The notes under the pieces are model-generated. The model made no database searches. It worked only from the letters and a program-made list of their open reading frames with translations, and was not told the origin of the DNA. This document shows positions 1-7,345 of a stretch of 64,000 nucleotides of DNA, piece after piece. Numbering within the stretch: the first letter of the stretch is position 1; every line of letters starts with the position of its first letter. Position numbers and translations under genes: made by a program. Origin of the DNA: an uncultured Prevotellaceae bacterium (GTDB lineage Bacteria; Bacteroidota; Bacteroidia; Bacteroidales; Bacteroidaceae); assembly GCA_947166305.1 (NCBI GenBank), contig CAMVDV010000012.1, positions 1 to 64,000 of the forward strand, written 5' to 3'.

Positions 1-594
1 ATCTATTATTATGCTTCGAAGAAGAAGGAGAAGAAAGAGGAGCAGCCAAAGGAAAGCGTAGTCGCACAGGAGATTGTTCCTGAAAAAGCAACCGGAAGTG
101 AGGTCGTGCCTGCGGAAAAGATGAAAGGGACGCGCGACCTGTTCCTGGAAACCCTGAAGAAGATAGGATGCCAGTACGAACTCAATGAAGAAGACGGCGA
201 AGACAGCGACAAGATAGTCTTCTTCTACCAGGGAGAGACCTTCGTGGCCTCTGCCAACAACGAAGGAATGTATGTCCACATCTGGGATTTCCAGTGGGAG
301 CATGTGGAACTCTACGACATCGATGAGTTCTCCCGACTGAGGAAAGCCATCAATATCTCCAATAAAGAATGCGCCACGACGACCGTGTTCTCCATCGACG
401 AGGCAGGCGGCACCGTGAATGTGCACTGCAAGGCCGTCATTCTCTTCTTCGAGCATATTCCCAACATCGAGGACTATCTCCGTGTAGAGTTGAATGATTT
501 CTTCCGTGCTCACCATACCGTAACGCTCGAGATGGCAAAGCTGAGGGAGGAAGACAATAAAAAGGTAAAAACGCTGACAAGAAATCCTCGCTGA
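1..594 (+). CDS. Hypothetical protein with YbjN-like domain, 5' partial
   Basis: The reading frame is open from the first base, so the true start lies before the window; a GTG at 106 is only an internal codon. The visible N-terminus (IYYYASKKKEKKEEQPKE) looks like the end of a membrane segment followed by a charged linker. The rest (about 155 residues) is a compact alpha/beta domain with the flavour of YbjN/type III chaperone-like folds: an N-terminal helix, strands rich in aromatic residues (IVFFYQGETF, MYVHIWDF) and a C-terminal helix. No catalytic motif is visible. It ends in TGA about 150 bp before a radical SAM gene on the same strand. Function unknown; the YbjN-like assignment is a fold-level guess. 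Confidence 0.7.
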   Translation: MYYYASKKKEKKEEQPKESVVAQEIVPEKATGSEVVPAEKMKGTRDLFLETLKKIGCQYELNEEDGEDSDKIVFFYQGETFVASANNEGMYVHIWDFQWEHVELYDIDEFSRLRKAINISNKECATTTVFSIDEAGGTVNVHCKAVILFFEHIPNIEDYLRVELNDFFRAHHTVTLEMAKLREEDNKKVKTLTRNPR

Positions 595-746
595 CTCCAA
601 CGCCATAAGTCACAAGCCCCCTTCTAACACTTCCTATTGAGGGAGAACACTGGGCGAACTCTCTGCCAAGGAAGCCTCATCCTGCGAGATGAGGGCAGGA
701 GAGGGCCTGAAGGATTGTCTGAGAAGTCCTTTCTGTTCGTCGCACG

Positions 747-2123
747 ATGAAGATAAAGATGATATTGCCTGCCTTGCAGGAAGCGGAAAGTCCCTATTGG
801 CGGCCGATTAAGTATTCGCTCTTCCCTCCGTTGGGGCTGGCGACGCTTGCCGCATACTTCTCCGATGACGATGAGATTGTGCTGCAGGACCAACATGTGG
901 AAAAGCTGACGCTGGACGATACGCCCGACCTCGTCTGCATCCAGGTGTACGTCACCAATGCTTACCGTGCCTACGAGATTGCCGACGGCTATCGAGCCAG
1001 GGGCGTATATGTGGCGATGGGAGGCCTGCACGTCACGAGTCTGCCCGACGAGGCCGCTCTCCATGCCGACACCATCTTCTTGGGTCCGGGCGAAGAGGCT
1101 TTCCCTCGCTTCGTCAAAGACCTTCGCGAAGGACATCCGCAGAAGAGATATGTGGCAGCATGGAGAAGCCTTGAGAACATTCCGCCCGTGCGACGCGACC
1201 TCATCAAGCGCGAGAAGTACTTCGTTCCCAACTCCCTTGTCGTCTCCAGAGGCTGCCCTCATCATTGCGACTTCTGCTACAAAGATGCCTTCTACGGCGA
1301 GGGTAAGTCGTTCTACACACAGCGAGTGGACGATGCTCTCTCGGAGATAGACAGGCTGCCGGGCAGACATCTCTATTTCCTCGATGACCATTTGCTGGGC
1401 AACCCACGCTTCGCTGCCGAACTGTTCGATGGGATGCGAGGCATGGGCAGGGTGTTCCAAAGTGCAGCTACAGTTGCTTCTGTGCTCAACGGCAGCCTGA
1501 TAGAGAAAGCTGCAGAGGCTGGTTTGCGAAGCTTGTTCCTGGGCTTCGAGACATTTTCGCCCGAAAACCTTCGGTCAAGTAATAAGTTGCAGAACCTGTC
1601 GAAGGACTACGTCGCAGCCGTGGAGCGTCTGCACAGCCTTGGCATCATGATCAACGGCAGCTTCGTCTTCGGTCTTGACCACGACGACAAGGATGTGTTC
1701 CGCAGGACTGTTGACTGGGGCATCGAGCACAGCATCACGACGGCAACATTCCACATCCTCACTCCATATCCCGGCACACGTCTTTTCAGCCAATTGGAAA
1801 GGGAAGGACGCATCACGACACACGACTGGAGCAAGTACGACACGCGAACTGTCGTCTACAAGACAGTCGGTCTGTCGGAAGAAGAGTTGAAGCAAGGATA
1901 TGACTGGGCCTATCGTGAGTTTTACTCGTGGCACAACATCCTCAAGGCCAGTTTCGGCCACGACAACCTTAGGCAACAGCTTGCCCACCTTTTCTATATG
2001 GGCGGATGGAAGAAGTTCGAGCCGTTCTGGAACTTCATGATTCGCTACGGCAAACTCGGCAGCATGTTGCCCATGCTGGAAAAACTCCTGTCGAGCACGA
2101 AGGGGGAAAAGTTAAAAGGTTGA
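747..2123 (+). CDS. B12-binding domain radical SAM protein
   Basis: A 458-residue protein. The N-terminal ~140 residues form a cobalamin-binding-type Rossmann domain (PPLGLATLAAYF, then DLVCIQVYVT and MGGLHVT). This is followed by a radical SAM core with the cluster motif C170-x3-C174-x2-C177 (RGCPHHCDFCYK) and later barrel elements (LYFLDDHLLGN, GSFVFGLDHDD, TPYPGTRLF). This is the COG1032 architecture, whose members carry out methylations or rearrangements; the substrate cannot be told from sequence. The canonical DxHxxG cobalamin motif is not evident (DQHVEK occupies the equivalent place), which is common in the family. The last residues (KGEKLKG) run into the short 'gttaaaa' repeats after the gene. 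Confidence 0.88.
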   Translation: MKIKMILPALQEAESPYWRPIKYSLFPPLGLATLAAYFSDDDEIVLQDQHVEKLTLDDTPDLVCIQVYVTNAYRAYEIADGYRARGVYVAMGGLHVTSLPDEAALHADTIFLGPGEEAFPRFVKDLREGHPQKRYVAAWRSLENIPPVRRDLIKREKYFVPNSLVVSRGCPHHCDFCYKDAFYGEGKSFYTQRVDDALSEIDRLPGRHLYFLDDHLLGNPRFAAELFDGMRGMGRVFQSAATVASVLNGSLIEKAAEAGLRSLFLGFETFSPENLRSSNKLQNLSKDYVAAVERLHSLGIMINGSFVFGLDHDDKDVFRRTVDWGIEHSITTATFHILTPYPGTRLFSQLEREGRITTHDWSKYDTRTVVYKTVGLSEEELKQGYDWAYREFYSWHNILKASFGHDNLRQQLAHLFYMGGWKKFEPFWNFMIRYGKLGSMLPMLEKLLSSTKGEKLKG

Positions 2124-2192
2124 AAAGTTAAAGAGTTGAAGCGTGATAACGTGATAACGAAATAACGTAATAACTTTTTAACTTTTTAACTT
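2124..2192. repeat. Short ataac/ttaactttt tandem repeats between convergent genes
   Basis: The spacer between the convergent radical SAM and GH3 genes is almost entirely 8-9 bp repeats, first 'gataacgt' variants and then 'ttaactttt' copies. The last codons and stop of both genes border the repeat. Comparable tracts lie at 19250-19277 and 21680-21722. Confidence 0.7.
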
Positions 2193-4436
2193 TTATTTCA
2201 GCGTGAACTTGACTTTGCAGGCAAGTCGATCGCTGCTGTCGCCTGCCCAGGCAATGAACTCGCCGGGCTCTGCTTTCCAGTTGCCTGTCGCTTCATCCCA
2301 GTAGGAGAGGGCACGCTTGTCTGTGCTGAGCGTGACGGTCTTCGTCTCACCTGGCTTCAGCGTCACCTTCTGGAAGGCTTTCAACTCCTTGACAGGACGG
2401 TCTACGCTGCACTTCACATCGCTGATGTAGAGCTGAACAACGTCTGCTCCAGGGCGGTCGCCTGTGTTCGTGACGTCCACCTTGAAGGTCATGTTGCCGT
2501 CGGTGGTCTCGTCGAAGGCTGACCGGAGATTGCTTACCTTGAAGGTGGTGTAGCTCAATCCATGACCGAAGGCAAAGGCAGGCTTCAACTTCTTCAAGTC
2601 CGTCCAGCGATAGCCGACGTAGATGCCTTCCTTGTACTCCTCGTCGATAATCTTCTTTCCCTCGCGCCAGATGCCGGGGAAAGCTGCTTCGCCAAAGCTG
2701 TGGGCACCGACTTGCGAGAGGCTTTCGTACCAAGTGAAGGGCAGGTGGCCGCTGGGATTGGTCTTGCCGAGCAGTACGTCGGCCAGTGCGATGCCTGCCT
2801 CGCTGCCCAGGAACCAGCCCTGCACGATGGCCGGCACTTGCTTTCGCCAAGGCATCGAGACGGCGTTGCCGCTGATGTTGACGTAGATGGTCTGCTTGTT
2901 GACGGCAGCAAGCGCGCTGATGAGTTTGTCCTGACCATAAGGCAAGTCCATCGTCTTGCGGTCGTGTCCTTCGCAATCCTGATAGTCGCTCTTGTTCAGT
3001 CCGCCGAAGATGACGACGTAGTCTGCTGTCTTGGCCTTCTCCACGGCCTCGTTGATGAGTTCCTCTGGCGAGCGGTCGTCCTTGAGGTCTTGGCCTGTGG
3101 TCACGCCGTTGTAGTTGCCGCTGACATCGCCGACGTAGCCTCGGGCATATTCTATTTGACAATTCGACAATTTGACAATTTGATTGTTCATGAGACCTTC
3201 GAGCGGACTGATTTCGTGCTGTGCCTTCAGCGAGCTTGAGCCGCCGCCAACGGTCATCATCTTGATGGCATTCTCGCCAACGACAAGTATCTTTTTGCCT
3301 TCGGGTTGGATGGGGAGCACGTTCCTGTCGTTCTTCAAGAGCACGATGCCCTCTCCGGCCACCAGTCGGGCTGTCTCATAGTGCTCCTCGCTGCAAAGGA
3401 AGCCGTAGGGGCGCTGCTTGTTCATCGTGGTGCGGAAGAAGAGTCTGAGCACGCGGCGTACCTTCTCGTCGAGTTCCTTGATTGTGTACTTGCCTTCGAG
3501 GATAGCCTTCTGATAGCCTTTCGACAGGAAGTACATGTCGTAGGCATTCGTTGCACCCATTGTCAAGCCGTCCGTCCATGTGCCGAACTCCATGTCGAGT
3601 CCGTTCTTGACGGCTTGGTCGAGGTCGTGCGTGCCGCCCCAGTCGCTTACGACAACGCCGTCGAAGCCCCAGTCGTGCTTCAGAATCTTGCTGAGCGTGT
3701 ATTGGTTGTGGCAGTTGTGCTCGTCTTTATAAAGGTTGTAGGCACCCATGATGCCCCATGCCCCCGCTTCCTTCACGGCAGCTTCGAAGCCTGGGAGATA
3801 GATTTCGTGCAATGCGCGGTCGCTGATGATGACGTTCACCTGGTGGCGATATTCCTCGTCGTTGTTCAGACAATAGTGCTTCACGCAGCTTGCCACGCCG
3901 CAACTCTGCAATCCCTGGACGTATGGCACCACCATGCGGGACGTGAGATAGGGGTCTTCGCCCATGTACTCGAAGTTACGTCCGCCGAGAGGCGTGCGGT
4001 AGATGTTCACGCCGGGGCCAAGTATCATGCCTTTGCCACGATAGAGTGCTTCTTCGCCCAAAGCGCGACCATACATTGAGGAGAGCTGAGGATGCCACGA
4101 AGCAGCGAGACAAGTCAGGGCAGGGAAGGCGACACACGAGTCGTTAGTCTGCCCTGCCTGCTCCCATTCGTCCCAAAGCACGTCGGGACGCACGCCATGC
4201 GGTCCGTCGTCAGTCCAGAAGTCGGGCAGGCCGAGACGCTTCACGCCAGGGCTTGAGAACTTGCTTTGGGCATGGATAACGTCAATCTTCTCGCTGAGCG
4301 TCATGCGCGAGAGGGCATCTTCCACGCGCGCCTCGATGTCCTTCGACGCATCGAGATAGACGGGAGTCTGGGCAGACGATGAAGAAACGAAGAAATGAAA
4401 GAATGAAAAAATGAGTAGGGTGGCTTTGTACTTCAT
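2193..4436 (-). CDS. Secreted glycoside hydrolase family 3 (beta-glucosidase/xylosidase type)
   Basis: A 747-residue protein with a signal peptide (cleavage near SSAQ, residue ~23). The N-terminal GH3 barrel holds the substrate motif K186-H187, the GRNFEYMGEDP segment and the nucleophile D265 in VVSDWGGTHD. A second alpha/beta domain follows (from ~IVLLKNDRNVLPI), then a C-terminal fibronectin III-like domain (DVTNTGDRPGADVVQLYI). Family members remove terminal beta-linked glucose or xylose from oligosaccharides, probably here in the periplasm or at the surface; the exact sugar is not predictable. Residues ~418-430 (NNQIVKLSNCQIEY) are encoded by three 'ttgacaatt' repeats and look like an in-frame insertion. 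The gene lies 28 bp after fmt and may be cotranscribed with it. Confidence 0.93.
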   Translation of the reverse strand: MKYKATLLIFSFFHFFVSSSSAQTPVYLDASKDIEARVEDALSRMTLSEKIDVIHAQSKFSSPGVKRLGLPDFWTDDGPHGVRPDVLWDEWEQAGQTNDSCVAFPALTCLAASWHPQLSSMYGRALGEEALYRGKGMILGPGVNIYRTPLGGRNFEYMGEDPYLTSRMVVPYVQGLQSCGVASCVKHYCLNNDEEYRHQVNVIISDRALHEIYLPGFEAAVKEAGAWGIMGAYNLYKDEHNCHNQYTLSKILKHDWGFDGVVVSDWGGTHDLDQAVKNGLDMEFGTWTDGLTMGATNAYDMYFLSKGYQKAILEGKYTIKELDEKVRRVLRLFFRTTMNKQRPYGFLCSEEHYETARLVAGEGIVLLKNDRNVLPIQPEGKKILVVGENAIKMMTVGGGSSSLKAQHEISPLEGLMNNQIVKLSNCQIEYARGYVGDVSGNYNGVTTGQDLKDDRSPEELINEAVEKAKTADYVVIFGGLNKSDYQDCEGHDRKTMDLPYGQDKLISALAAVNKQTIYVNISGNAVSMPWRKQVPAIVQGWFLGSEAGIALADVLLGKTNPSGHLPFTWYESLSQVGAHSFGEAAFPGIWREGKKIIDEEYKEGIYVGYRWTDLKKLKPAFAFGHGLSYTTFKVSNLRSAFDETTDGNMTFKVDVTNTGDRPGADVVQLYISDVKCSVDRPVKELKAFQKVTLKPGETKTVTLSTDKRALSYWDEATGNWKAEPGEFIAWAGDSSDRLACKVKFTLK
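3150..3184. repeat. In-frame 'ttgacaatt' repeat inside the GH3 gene
   Basis: Three successive copies of a 9-10 bp unit (tttgacaatt / cgacaatt / ttgacaattt) lie within coding sequence. The same unit is found in spacers at 5398-5430, 19150-19195, 62318-62345 and 63061-63100 and inside fmt and glnS. On the coding strand it reads QIVKLSNCQIE. Confidence 0.75.
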
Positions 4437-4464
4437 AACATTATATATATATTAAGGGAAGTCT

Positions 4465-5406
4465 TTATATTATGGAAAGCTTTGTTCCGTTCAGCAAGTC
4501 GGCGATGGGCATACGCTTCTTGCCGGAGAGCTGCACTTCGTCGAGGGAAAGGAATCCGCCTGGCAATTCGACAATCTGACAACTGGACGATTTGGCCTCT
4601 CTGCCTTCCGACAGCATCGAGGCACGGAAGACCTTCATCTCCGTCTCCTTCCCGTTGGCAAGAACCTTTGTCCAAGCGGCAGGGTAGGGGCTGAGACCAC
4701 GAATGAAGTCGTAGGCACTCTTTGCGGTGTGCGCTTCCCAATGGATTTGACAGGTGTCCTTGAAGATTTTCGGAGCAGGCCGAAGCGGTTCGGAGGTCAT
4801 GAACTGACTTTGGTCGGTGGCTGTTGCCTCGCCGCTTTCGATGAGGCGTACCGTCTTGACCACCAGCTCGGCACCTTGCATCATGAGGCGGTCGTGGACG
4901 TCCTCGGCGTTGTCTGTCGGGCCGATGGGCGTGCGCTCTTGAAGGATGATGCGCCCCGTGTCAATCTGATGGTCGAGGAAGAAGGTGGTGATGCCCGTCT
5001 CGGTGTCGCCGTTGATGATGGCCCAGTTGATGGGTGCTGCGCCTCGATACTGCGGCAGGAGGGCGGCATGGAGGTTGAAGGTGCCCAGCGGCGGCAAGGC
5101 CCATACGACTTCGGGCAACATACGGAAGGCAACGACTATCTGCAAGTCGGGCTTCAAGGCACGGAGTTCGGCGAGGAAAGTCTCGTCGCGCAGCTTTTCG
5201 GGTTGCAGCACGGGGATGCCTTTCTCCTGTGCAAACTTCTTGACTGGACTGCTTTGCAGCACGTCGTGATGTCGGCCGATGGCTTTGTCGGGCATCGTGA
5301 CGACGCCTACCACGTTCATGCCTTCCTCGACGAGTCGCTTTAGACTCTGCACCGCAAAGTCGGGCGTGCCCATGAAGACGATGCGGAATGACTTACTATT
5401 TGACAA
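4465..5406 (-). CDS. fmt: Methionyl-tRNA formyltransferase
   Basis: The 313-residue length is typical of Fmt, which formylates Met-tRNAfMet with 10-formyl-THF. The N-terminal Rossmann-like catalytic domain shows IVFMGTPDFAV, the DKAIGRHH loop, the core FNLHAALLPQYRGAAPINWAI (N, H and the downstream D of ITTFFLDHQIDTG are the catalytic set) and the C-terminal OB-fold domain ending in QLSGKKRMPIADLLNG. Residues ~271-281 (KSSSCQIVELPG) come from 'aattcgacaatctgacaa', the repeat also seen in the GH3 and glnS genes. This replaces the usual short loop before the final OB strands, and the frame is preserved. The next gene downstream is GH3. Confidence 0.97.
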   Translation of the reverse strand: MSNSKSFRIVFMGTPDFAVQSLKRLVEEGMNVVGVVTMPDKAIGRHHDVLQSSPVKKFAQEKGIPVLQPEKLRDETFLAELRALKPDLQIVVAFRMLPEVVWALPPLGTFNLHAALLPQYRGAAPINWAIINGDTETGITTFFLDHQIDTGRIILQERTPIGPTDNAEDVHDRLMMQGAELVVKTVRLIESGEATATDQSQFMTSEPLRPAPKIFKDTCQIHWEAHTAKSAYDFIRGLSPYPAAWTKVLANGKETEMKVFRASMLSEGREAKSSSCQIVELPGGFLSLDEVQLSGKKRMPIADLLNGTKLSII

Positions 5407-5459
5407 TTTGCGATTTATTATTTATTTACGATTTAGCTATTTTGTAGTTTTGTCCCCTT

Positions 5460-5500
5460 AGGCTGCCCCCCCTCTTTCGGGAGAGGGGGCAGGGGGATAA
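5460..5500. terminator. G-rich palindrome, possible terminator after the DUF1080 gene
   Basis: Between the DUF1080 stop and fmt lies gcccccc-ctctttcgggag-agggggc, a strong inverted repeat, with a further ggggga run. It belongs to the C5-8/G5-8 palindrome family seen at 13105, 21990, 60832, 62370 and 63100. It could stop minus-strand transcription, but no clean T-run follows. Confidence 0.5.
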
Positions 5501-5505
5501 GGCCA

Positions 5506-6498
5506 CTACAGCTCCTTCACATAGATGTTGCGGAAGTAGCAGCGGCAGCCGTGGGCCTGCATCTCAATCTGATCCTTGGGGAAGATGGGCAGGTTGCGGT
5601 TCCAGTAGTTCTCGAGGACGACGTTGTCCACGACCTTCGTGCCGTTGAGGAAGACGGTGACTTTGTCGCCCTTCATGATGATGCGGAAGGTGTTCCATTC
5701 GCCCAGCTTGTTGTCCTCTACGCTTGTCGGGGTGGAACGGTTCTGCTGATTGTTGTAGAGTCCGCCCGAGCCGACTTGTGCGCCGACGTTGGTGCGGCGG
5801 ATGTCCCATATCTGCACTTGCGGCGTGCCGCGCAGGTAGACGCCTGCATCAGGCTCGCGGCCGTTGGGGTCGAGCTTCCAGTCTACGAGCAGTTCGAAGT
5901 CGGCATAGTCCTTCATCGTGCAGATGTTGTCCCATCCGTGACCGACATAGACGAGCTCTCCGTTCTCCACAATCCAGTCCTTACGCATCAGTTCGTCGGC
6001 CTTCTCCTGTGCTTTGGCGAGTTCTTCCTTGGTCATTTTGGCGCGTGCTATGGGGTTCTCTACGAGGCCTTTCCAGCCTTCGAGGTCCCGTCCGTTAAAG
6101 AGGCAGACGAAGCCCTCTTCGTTTTGGTTGGCTGCATAGAGCCATTCCCTTGCCATCCTCCTTTGTGTGAACTTGAGCAGCGGCAGGATGTCCTTGAGGG
6201 TCTGACGAGTCTCGGTGCCGTTGTATTCAGGGTGGTTGGAGAGAATTGTCCAGATGGTTTGTGCTGCTGCAGAGGCTGTCTCTTCGTTTTTCAGCAATGA
6301 CGAGGCGAAGGTGAGTGCCTGATAGGTGCCGGTGTTGGCGAGGAGCTTCAGTGCTGCCTCTTTTTGCTTTATGTCGTTTGTCTGCTCGATGATGTGTCGG
6401 AGGTAGAGCGTTTGGTTCTCGGGCGTAAGTGTCTGTGCCCCGGCGGTGTGCATGAAGCATGGAGCCAGGAGGGCAAGTATGATAAGCTTGAATTTCAT
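5506..6498 (-). CDS. Secreted DUF1080 (3-keto-disaccharide hydrolase-like) protein
   Basis: A 330-residue protein with a signal peptide ending at AGAQ (residue ~22). Residues ~25-125 are a helical repeat-like segment (LYLRHIIEQTNDIKQKEAALKLL). From residue ~130 comes a DUF1080 jelly-roll domain with the hallmark GFVCLFNGRDLEGWKG, then WIVENGELVY, DFELLVDWKL, ADAG-type GREPDAGVYLRG and a closing FRNIYVKEL strand. Some members of this Pfam group hydrolyse 3-keto-glycosides; others are only carbohydrate-binding. Export to the periplasm or surface is expected. It is separated from the epimerase gene by a terminator-like hairpin, so it probably has its own promoter. Confidence 0.87.
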   Translation of the reverse strand: MKFKLIILALLAPCFMHTAGAQTLTPENQTLYLRHIIEQTNDIKQKEAALKLLANTGTYQALTFASSLLKNEETASAAAQTIWTILSNHPEYNGTETRQTLKDILPLLKFTQRRMAREWLYAANQNEEGFVCLFNGRDLEGWKGLVENPIARAKMTKEELAKAQEKADELMRKDWIVENGELVYVGHGWDNICTMKDYADFELLVDWKLDPNGREPDAGVYLRGTPQVQIWDIRRTNVGAQVGSGGLYNNQQNRSTPTSVEDNKLGEWNTFRIIMKGDKVTVFLNGTKVVDNVVLENYWNRNLPIFPKDQIEMQAHGCRCYFRNIYVKEL

Positions 6499-6519
6499 AG
6501 TCTTAGTATTTTTGTTTTA

Positions 6520-6556
6520 AGAAAGAAAATCCCCTCTCGCGCAAAGGTGAGAGGGG
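6520..6556 (-). terminator. Rho-independent terminator after the methylmalonyl-CoA epimerase gene
   Basis: On the minus strand cccctctc (6549-6556 complement) pairs with gagagggg (6531-6538 complement) around a 10-nt loop. A T-rich tract (attttctttctt) follows, as expected of an intrinsic terminator just past the epimerase stop at 6569. Confidence 0.75.
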
Positions 6557-6568
6557 CATGGTTGGTGT

Positions 6569-6973
6569 TTATTCTTCGCACAGCTCGGTGAGGATGCCGC
6601 AGGTGCTCTTCGGATGGAGGAAAGCGATGTGCAGACCGTCGGCACCCTTGCGGGGAGCCTTGTCGATGAGGCGGATGCCCTTCTCGTCGCACATGGCGAG
6701 GGCTTCGCTCACGCCGTCTTCCACTTTGAAGGCAACATGGTGTACGCCGCGACCGCCGTTGTCGAGGAACTTCTGAACGGTGCTTTCGGGGCAAGTGGGC
6801 TCAAGGAGCTCCAGCTTCACTTCGCCCACCTTGAGGAAGGCTGTCTTCACCTTCTGGTCTTCAACTACTTCTGTCTTGTAAACTTCCAGTCCGAGCACGT
6901 CCTGGAAATAGGGGAGCACTGCGTCGATGCTCTGTACGGCAATGCCGAGGTGCTCAATGCGTGAAATTTTCAT
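6569..6973 (-). CDS. mce: Methylmalonyl-CoA epimerase
   Basis: A 134-residue VOC-superfamily protein that interconverts (2R)- and (2S)-methylmalonyl-CoA in the succinate/propionate pathway used by Bacteroidales. Two beta-alpha-beta-beta-beta repeats are visible. Metal ligands are H8 in RIEHLGIAV, the E of ELLEP, H78-H79 in GGRGVHHVAFKV and E in the final ILTELCEE. The GADGLHIAFLHPKSTCGILTEL ending is typical of the enzyme. It has its own promoter at 7021-7051 and a terminator at 6520-6556, so it is probably monocistronic. The mutase subunits are not in this window. Confidence 0.95.
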   Translation of the reverse strand: MKISRIEHLGIAVQSIDAVLPYFQDVLGLEVYKTEVVEDQKVKTAFLKVGEVKLELLEPTCPESTVQKFLDNGGRGVHHVAFKVEDGVSEALAMCDEKGIRLIDKAPRKGADGLHIAFLHPKSTCGILTELCEE

Positions 6974-7020
6974 AGTGTTGTTTGTTATAAAATTTATTAG
7001 GTTGGTTGTTAAATCTCATG

Positions 7021-7051
7021 CAAAGTTACGTCTTTTTTTGCTAATCGCAAA
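7021..7051 (-). promoter_or_regulatory. Bacteroidetes-type promoter for mce
   Basis: Read on the minus strand: TTTG (7048-7051), 19 nt, then TAACTTTG (7021-7028), matching the -33/-7 consensus TTTG-N19-TAnnTTTG. It lies about 50 bp before the start codon at 6973. Confidence 0.8.
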
Positions 7052-7145
7052 ACGTTTCGGAACTTTTTTGCAAAAGAGTCTCCGTGCGCTGTCGAAAAAG
7101 GACAACGGTGCAGTTCGGCCAGACGCAACGCGTCGTGTTTCTAAA

Positions 7146-7255
7146 CTAAGCGTGTTAAGTTTGCCAACTAAGCGTGTTAAGTTTGCCAACTAAGCGTGTT
7201 AAGTTCGCCAACTAAACGTGTTAAGTTTGCCAACTAAACGTGTTGAGTTTTTCAA
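7146..7255. repeat. 22-bp tandem array, five units (mce-dnaG spacer)
   Basis: Five head-to-tail units start at 7146, 7168, 7190, 7212 and 7234, each exactly 22 bp, with the core ctaagcgtgttaagtttgcc. Units 1 and 2 are identical; units 3-5 differ by 1-5 bases. There is no spacer between units. The array sits downstream of dnaG (stop at 7346) and upstream of the mce promoter. Confidence 0.95.
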
Positions 7256-7345
7256 TACGAAGTGCAACGTTGTTTTAGACGCATCGTTCCGTATTGAAAC
7301 TCAGAGAATAAGGTGTTTTGGAATAAAGTGTTTGGTGAATAGCGA

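Noticed and set aside
7146-7255. CRISPR array
   Set aside because: Units are contiguous with no spacers and no cas genes are in the window.
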